DNA of 64,000 nt from Rostrohypoxylon terebratum (lineage: Eukaryota > Ascomycota > Sordariomycetes > Xylariales > Hypoxylaceae). Positions 58,163 through 64,000 of the stretch are shown here, piece by piece. A program made the position numbers and the translations under genes. The notes beneath the pieces were generated by a model that did no database searches, was not told the origin of the DNA, and was given only the letters and a program-made list of their open reading frames with translations. The stretch covers positions 62,001 through 126,000 of the forward strand of contig MU385856.1 of NCBI GenBank assembly GCA_022497145.1. The letters run 5' to 3'. How positions within the stretch are numbered: the first letter of the stretch is position 1; every line of letters starts with the position of its first letter.

Positions 58163-61100
58163 GACGTTTTTCGATGACTGCCAATCTCGGGCTTATTTTG
58201 CGAGGCAATGAATTCTGATTTGATATAATTTGTTACTAACGTCAAAACTTGAGCGGATTTGATACCTCGTCTTATTTCCTAACTTTCATCATACTCGCCT
58301 TTCATCATGAGGTCAAGAGGGAGCAAATTCACCCGTAGCTCCTCGCCATCAAACTTCAACAGTGATCGCCAGAGTGGCCTCATCACGGCATCATGAAAGG
58401 ACGACGTTCACATGCTATTTGTTGGGCGATTTCGGTATGTCTCCACTGGTCGATATTAAATATCTGACTACCGGTTCCATAAAACACAAAACGTTGGGAC
58501 GCAGATTTATCCATGGCTCAGAGATCAGATTTACCCGCCGATGATGACAGGGGACTGGTTGATATGGCATAGAAGGATTCCATTCAACGATCTATCCAAT
58601 GAGGTGATATTGGTAACTAAAAACATTCACGTAAGAACTCTATTTTGACCTTGGAGAGCAATAAGTGAATCGAGTCGTTCTGATTACTGTATCTGACTTG
58701 CATCTTGAGTCTCAGAGGAGCCAGACCGAGATATTCTGAGTGTAACCTTGCTGTCCTCCGAATGACAGAGTATATGCTCTCAAGGGTACCTAGGCCCTAG
58801 GTAACCATAATGTCTTAAAGTGACAGCATCTGAGTCAACGCAAGACTATATTACTTGAGTTATCTGCTTGTAGAACGTAGAACAACCGATAACCTTGCAA
58901 ATTTGACTATACAACTTCGAGCTAGATATAGAATCCATTGCATCTGTATAAGAACCTTGCGAGTTATAGCTGTATCGCCGGCATGACTTTGTCCGTCTAT
59001 ACGGACACTAGGATAAAAGCACGAGAAACCTGTTCATATCGTTGACTGGAAATAGGGGATCCCCACGCCTACCATAGATTTCTTGAACGACCCTGATGAA
59101 ACAAGTGGCTTCGTAAGTGCTGGCACGGCCCACTGGTTGGGGGTCAAGATGGGCAGGAAAAGAAAATCGATGCTGTGTACCTACATACACAATAGATGAA
59201 ATGCTTCAACGGCGGATGTTCTAGGCAGCCGTCTCGGAAGGCCTTGGGGAAGCAAGGAACCGACGATTCTTACGCCATACATGGAGAGGCGTTTCTAATA
59301 AGTGTTCCCGCTCCCTGGTTGAGTGGGTAGGCGGAGATCCGGTTGGCTAAGGCTTAATTTGAAGGCGTGACGTAAACGAGACAACGTTGAATTTAGATGA
59401 CTAACATGATCGAGACGCTCTAGGAGCCTGCGGTCTCCCCGATTCATGGAATAAGTAATGACGAGTCATTTTGTGTTACTTTATTCCTCTAGGCATGCAA
59501 GTGCGTCGTGAAGTCCGCAAGCCCTTATGTCCAAGACCGAGAGGGAAAGTGGCGATATAATCAGATCTAGATGTACGTAGCCACAGCCGCATAATAGAAA
59601 TACGATGGGCTAAAGGCCAGCGCTTACTACGTATCATCTCTTTCCAGATTGGGAACTTAGATGCGGGATTTCAGCCCGTCTTGGCGTGTAGCTGATGATC
59701 GGCCATATTCGTGGCAAGGCTAGAAATGATAACTTACCAACCCCACAATATACCTACCTACCTAAGGTATGCTCCTATTCGCGTCAGACCACAATTATGA
59801 TTACCCAGTAGGTATTTGGTAAGTTTGTAGGGTGGGTTGACCCCATGCCAGGCCCTTGGAAACGGGAAAACGCATCTAATGCGCTCCTCGTGCGGACCAG
59901 TTGTATTTTGCGATCACTCCACCGACTGTCGGGTCGGTGAATCGGGAGGGCAGGAGGGCAGGAGGGCTGAAGAAAACGAGAAATTTGGAGTTTTACCCGG
60001 TCTCCCAAGCTCTGGATGCGGTGGCTGATATGGTTTTGCTTCTAGATACGGCATATATATCGTCCTTAATCTGGCTATAGGTTTGGATAAGACGCCACGG
60101 CGTTCTTTCACTCATGTTTTCCCCGTCGTACCACGATGGGCTTGTTAGGAAGTGCGCGTTCCTATAGTGATAGAAGGCCATTAGCCGCTAGTTGAAGGGA
60201 GTATCCTGGTCAAGTCAGATCCATTAGACAGCCACAAGTCTAATTTCCAAGTAAAACCGAGGTATGCGTTTTTCACCGGTCGGTGTCATAACTTGTCACC
60301 TAAGCCGTCAACTCCGGACGACAGTTCCTGTGCTAACAACATATGTTGACTGACATCATGCGGCCGTGGTTTTGTTTTTGTTGAAGTCAGCGGCTTTGCA
60401 AAGGGAAAATGTAAAAAGTATCTGACGAACCGGCACAAGACAGCAGTTACATAGAAGGTCCAGTTGAAACGGTTTTTGATTGGCTCAAAAAGACTTGGCA
60501 GGCCTTTGTCAGAATATGATTTGATACATCCCTTAGTTTTCTTATGGGTATATGTACCTGCTGTCTTGTGCCGGTTCGTCAGATAGTGTCAGAAATTAGC
60601 ACGCTCGATGACCTGTACACTACTACTACTATCGCATACGATCTCGCCCCACGGGTTCTGATCTTAAATTACAGGGGCGACCAAAGTGTCGATCGATCGA
60701 CAATGCCTCTAGTTCGATACTAGCAAATAGAAACGATCAAATGCATGTACGAATAATCCGATAAACGCGAAGCACCTTGTTAATAGGAGATGGCAGCTCG
60801 GGTCTGACGGAAGAGAGAGTTAGCGCAGCAGTCTATGCTTTCCATTCCTTGAACTGCCTAGTCCGTCACTCATGTATGACAATAAGGATGGGATATGCTA
60901 CAATCCTTATTTGGCCGGTTATATAAGACACGTTGGCGTGACGTGGGGGTAAGAAAAGGGGGGAAGAAAGGGGGGAGGGACTCCGGGGAGAAGCCTAGGA
61001 GAACACAGATTCGCACCCCGGGTAGAGGCAGCTTGCATGGTGACGCGGTGTAACACGTTTGGTCGGCACATCGCGAAGGGAGACCAGGGTCAATGGCTAC

Positions 61101-61856
61101 AGGAGCATGGGCATGGACGTGGATTCGTGCTTAGGTAGAAAGGTAGCGAACTGGTGAAGAGCAGACCCCGTTTGAGGTGCGTTGCATGTACGTTGCAGCT
61201 AGCGCATGCCTTACCTGCATGTACTATGTTTGAGAGCACGAGCAAGGAAACCAAACGACCGACGACGCCGAGTAGCAATTGTATAACGGATTTAGGTGAT
61301 AGCTCATGTGATATAGCATCATGAGCACATATCCTGATTCTATGAGCTTCACCGGCGCCGACGAGAACGCTAAGCATTTTGCTTTCCGCCTATAAATCCC
61401 ACTTCCGCAACCGGTGGCGTGGCAGACCTCGTTGGATCAATTAACATGAGGCTCTGCAGGAGGACGTATACTAAGAGCATCTACCCCTGGCCGGAAAGGG
61501 GACGACGCCCCCTTTTCCTCCGGTTAACGACCACACCGCCTGGGATCAGATGGACGTAGAAGCAAGTTTACTGTTTACTGTACAATGAGAAGCGGATTTT
61601 TTATCCGACGCAGTCAAGAAATGACCTGATTTTCATACGGATGTCTACAATTGCGTAGATGCGGTAAGGACAGTTAAGCCGACCCAATGTGTATTCCAAC
61701 CAGCAGCAAACTACCCTCGCCGTATGTGGGCAGAAACGAAAAGTAAACAGGAACGCGCAGAGCTTCTTCGTCTGGGCAATAGGAAACCGTAGCCACGTGA
61801 TAATACATCTCCTGCCTCATGGATCAACATCGCCCACTGTGCTTGGTTGCGATAGC
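58163..61856. other. 3.7-kb spacer containing a MITE-like element
   Basis: Apart from the element at 60421-60583, I see no gene. Open frames at 59008-59190, 59784-60181 and 61090-61377 overlap others in several phases and match nothing known. A CCTAGG palindrome pair lies at 58787-58802. Sequence near 59310-59360 superficially resembles a tRNA A box but has no B box. Confidence 0.5.
60421..60583. mobile_element. 163-bp MITE-like element with 33-bp terminal inverted repeats
   Basis: The left end (60421-60453) and the reverse complement of the right end (60551-60583) agree at 32 of 33 positions; the one mismatch is at repeat position 27. TA dinucleotides lie immediately outside both ends (60419-60420 and 60584-60585). 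TA duplication is characteristic of the Tc1/mariner superfamily. The 97-bp interior has no reading frame, so the element is non-autonomous. The near-identical ends suggest recent insertion. A foldback hairpin transcript is an alternative reading. No second copy is in this window. Confidence 0.8.
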
Positions 61857-63426
61857 CTAGTGTCGTTTGCTTGGCTTTTCCTTCAAGTCTGACTTTTTAG
61901 GAGCAGGAGGAGATGATGATGATCCGTGAGCAATGACCACGCCTGATTTGTGTGACTTGTTCTTTTTGTCGTGCGAACCTGATCCTCGGGTGCTCTCTTT
62001 CTTCTCTCTCTTGTCTCTGTCGTCTCGCCGCTCTTTATGCCCCGAAGTTCGGGTTCTCATATTTTCGTTTTCGGATACGCCCTCTTTAGTGTAGTCGGCC
62101 CTCAACTCCCGACCGTCATACTTGTATCCATTGAGTCGCCGAATCAGTTTGTTAGCCACATCTTCGTTCTGAAACGTAATAAGGGCATAACCTCTGTTCG
62201 AGTCTTGGCCTTCCGTTAGTGGTAATTCAATGTGCTGAATTTTATCAGCATCGGATCCGGCTTTCTTTCGGATGAGGTCTTGTACCTGGTTGATTTTCAT
62301 AAGAGGCTGAAGGTGTTTCACGATAATTTTGCGTTGTCTTGTTGGGACCACGCTATTAGAAGGGCCACTGGATCGCGACACCGCAGACCCTGGGGTAGGC
62401 ATGCTACTGTACATGGCATAATCATTGTTCTGGTATTCGCTTATCTGGCATTGCTGCGAGAAGCTTGTCTCGAAGGGATATTGCGCCATCGTAGGAGACG
62501 AAACCATGGTCGATTGGTCTAGGTAGTTGCTGTTCGAAGTAGTATAGGGGTAGCGACCAAGAGTCTCACTGTAATCATACGATATGGTGTTTGGCACGGC
62601 GTAAGATGCGCATTCCATCGATGAAGTAGTTGTGTACGGTGAAGAGTTGGCGGTCGAGGTCCACTATAAATAGTCAGCAATCAATATTAATGCAAAATCC
62701 CCCCTACTTGAGCTTGAGAGACCTACTTCCCCGTACCGAGCGGTAGGTGGTGACATCAAAGGGGGTGTGCTAGCCGCATATTGGGTTGAAGGCGCCTTGA
62801 ATCTCGATGTATGAGAGGTCTTGGATGTCGAGCCGCTCGCCTTAGAGCTCGGTTTAGGAGTCGATTTAGTGGTCGTCTTAGAGGTCAGTTTGGATGTCGG
62901 TTTTGAGGACGTTTTAGAGGCCGTTTTGGAGGCCGTTTGGGGGGAGGTAACAACGGATTCTCTGATCATAATAGTTTCGGTGGCATTCTTGCCATCGGCC
63001 AGCAATGCTCGCCCGTTGTAGATACCTCCGTTAAGAAGCTCTGTACTCAGTTTTTAGCCAAGATTCAAACAACTAATTAATTTTCGGAAATTATCGTACG
63101 GAGAGCTGCATCGTAATTCTCCCGACCTCGAACTGAGACCCAACCAGACGTGCTCTCGTTGAATATTTCAACCCGTTCAACTGCGCATACGGTCCGCACG
63201 TGGTCTTTCAACTGCTGCCAGGACGTTTGCCACGGTAGCTTTCGTGAGCAGATTGTCAGTATGAAGAAGCTATTGTAAGAGGAAGGTCGCACGGGTCAGA
63301 GCCAATTTACTCTGAGCTCACATTTGAGACCAAAATGTAGTACACGTTCGTTTTATTTCCCGGCAAGACCTTAGTTTGAATAGTTCCGTTTATGGGGACT
63401 TGGTGAGAGAAGGTATCTGAAGACAT
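61857..63426 (-). CDS. RNA-binding protein with two RRM domains
   Basis: Exons 63322-63426, 63100-63238, 62727-63040 and 61857-62663 give 454 aa. RRM1 spans about residues 27-101: VYYILVSNLPWQTSWQQLKD, then VEIFNESTSGWVSV and LLNGGIYNGRALLADGKN. Each of its splice junctions falls inside the RRM and restores it. A Ser/Thr/Lys repeat with a TSK period lies at about 117-158. RRM2 spans about 298-378 (RKIIVKHLQPLMKINQVQDL, RGYALITFQNEDVANKLIRRLNGYKYDGRELRADY). The C-terminal tail is Lys/Arg/Glu-rich, then Ser-rich, ending in SKRH. The middle is Tyr/Ser/Gln-rich and disordered. Architecture suggests a regulatory RNA-binding protein in mRNA fate. I do not recognise the exact orthologue. Confidence 0.85.
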
Positions 63427-64000
63427 CGTCGGACACCTGCAGATTTCGAAATAGTTAAAGATATTTGGCAGGCAGGGAGCACCCTTGGCGAGAGAATCGT
63501 GTGAAACGAGCACAACAGTAGGAACGATCCGATGGGGCTCTTTATATGTTGCACGAGTTTGCACGAGTATAGTTTTGGTCCGAAGGTACGCGATGGCAAC
63601 GAAGACGACGCCTGATATAAGTTACACAATTTGAGAATTGGTGGTATATATTGGCAATCAGTTCTTTGCAGGGTCGAGTCATGCTAGGCACGCTTAACAG
63701 GCATACTTCAGCCAGCAGCCAGCAGCCATGCAACCTCCACACCGATTGGGTCAATGATCTCAGTGACGAAGACATCCGCGACCCCCATGACCCCCATGAT
63801 CGCAAAGAGATGTATAGCCACGGTTTTTCGTAGGTTGTGAATGTGCTACTTCGACGCGTAACCCAATAGGAAACTGCCGTGTGATAGTTGTGAGCCAGTC
63901 TTTTTTTTGGTCTGCATGGGGAAAACGAGCCAGTAGGTACTTAGTCATTGACCCAGCTTGACCTTGCCATAAATCTGACAGCATCGCTGAAAATGTATAC
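63427..64000. other. right-edge sequence, no gene seen
   Basis: Probable promoter of the RRM gene on the left. Small opposing frames after 63540 have no domain signature. A gene entering from beyond the edge cannot be excluded. Confidence 0.45.

Noticed and set aside
59310..59360. possible tRNA, with an A-box-like TGGTTGAGTGG
   Set aside because: No B box (GGTTCGANTCC type) or acceptor-stem pairing follows within tRNA distance.
61470..61530. imperfect inverted repeat of G/C-rich sequence as a terminator or structured RNA
   Set aside because: The pairing is broken and has no nearby transcript context, so it could be chance.

Overview
The window is nuclear DNA from a filamentous ascomycete (Pezizomycotina, most likely a Sordariomycete). 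The genes have short introns, mostly 50-100 bp, with GTRAGT-type donors and CTRAC-type branch sites. A cleavage factor Im 25 kDa subunit, a DUF3425 bZIP-like protein and a complex I NDUFS6 subunit are present. Spacers are long, low in coding content and full of CCTAGG palindromes. I rebuilt exon-intron structures by hand from splice signals, reading frame and family conservation. All exon sums given as complete are exact multiples of three. No prokaryotic feature, tRNA, rRNA, CRISPR array or secondary-metabolite cluster was seen.

Layout: 0.8-2.2 kb (-) HUT1-type nucleotide-sugar transporter; 3.8-5.1 kb (-) three-KH RNA-binding protein (Rnc1/Pbp2 type); 9.6-11.5 kb (-) Laa2-like AP-1 accessory protein; 12.05-13.04 kb (+) bZIP/DUF3425 protein; 13.5-16.0 kb (+) TBC1D5-like Rab GAP; 16.9-21.1 kb (-) PAS kinase; 23.6-26.4 kb (-) class I cAMP phosphodiesterase (PDE2). 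An 8.6 kb gene desert follows. Then 34.9-40.1 kb (-) DUSP-USP deubiquitinase; 41.9-45.2 kb (-) insulysin/Ste23 metalloprotease. A 6.4 kb desert follows. Then 51.6-52.5 kb (-) MPP6 fused to a CCHC knuckle, divergent from 52.97-53.66 kb (+) NDUFS6; 54.1-55.0 kb (+) YjbQ/UPF0047 protein; 55.3-56.2 kb (-) CFIm25; 57.3-58.2 kb (-) small secreted protein; 60.4 kb a MITE-like element; 61.9-63.4 kb (-) two-RRM protein.

The genes are scattered housekeeping and signalling functions, not an operon-like system. Loose themes are RNA metabolism (KH protein, MPP6, CFIm25, RRM protein), membrane traffic (Laa2-like, TBC1D5-like) and nutrient or cAMP signalling (PAS kinase, PDE2). The most unusual observations are an apparent 5-nt micro-exon in the YjbQ gene, an optional membrane-anchored N-terminus for the same protein, a 163-bp MITE with 33-bp terminal inverted repeats between TA dinucleotides, and recurrent CCTAGG palindrome clusters in the spacers. 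I found no convincing undescribed multi-gene system.
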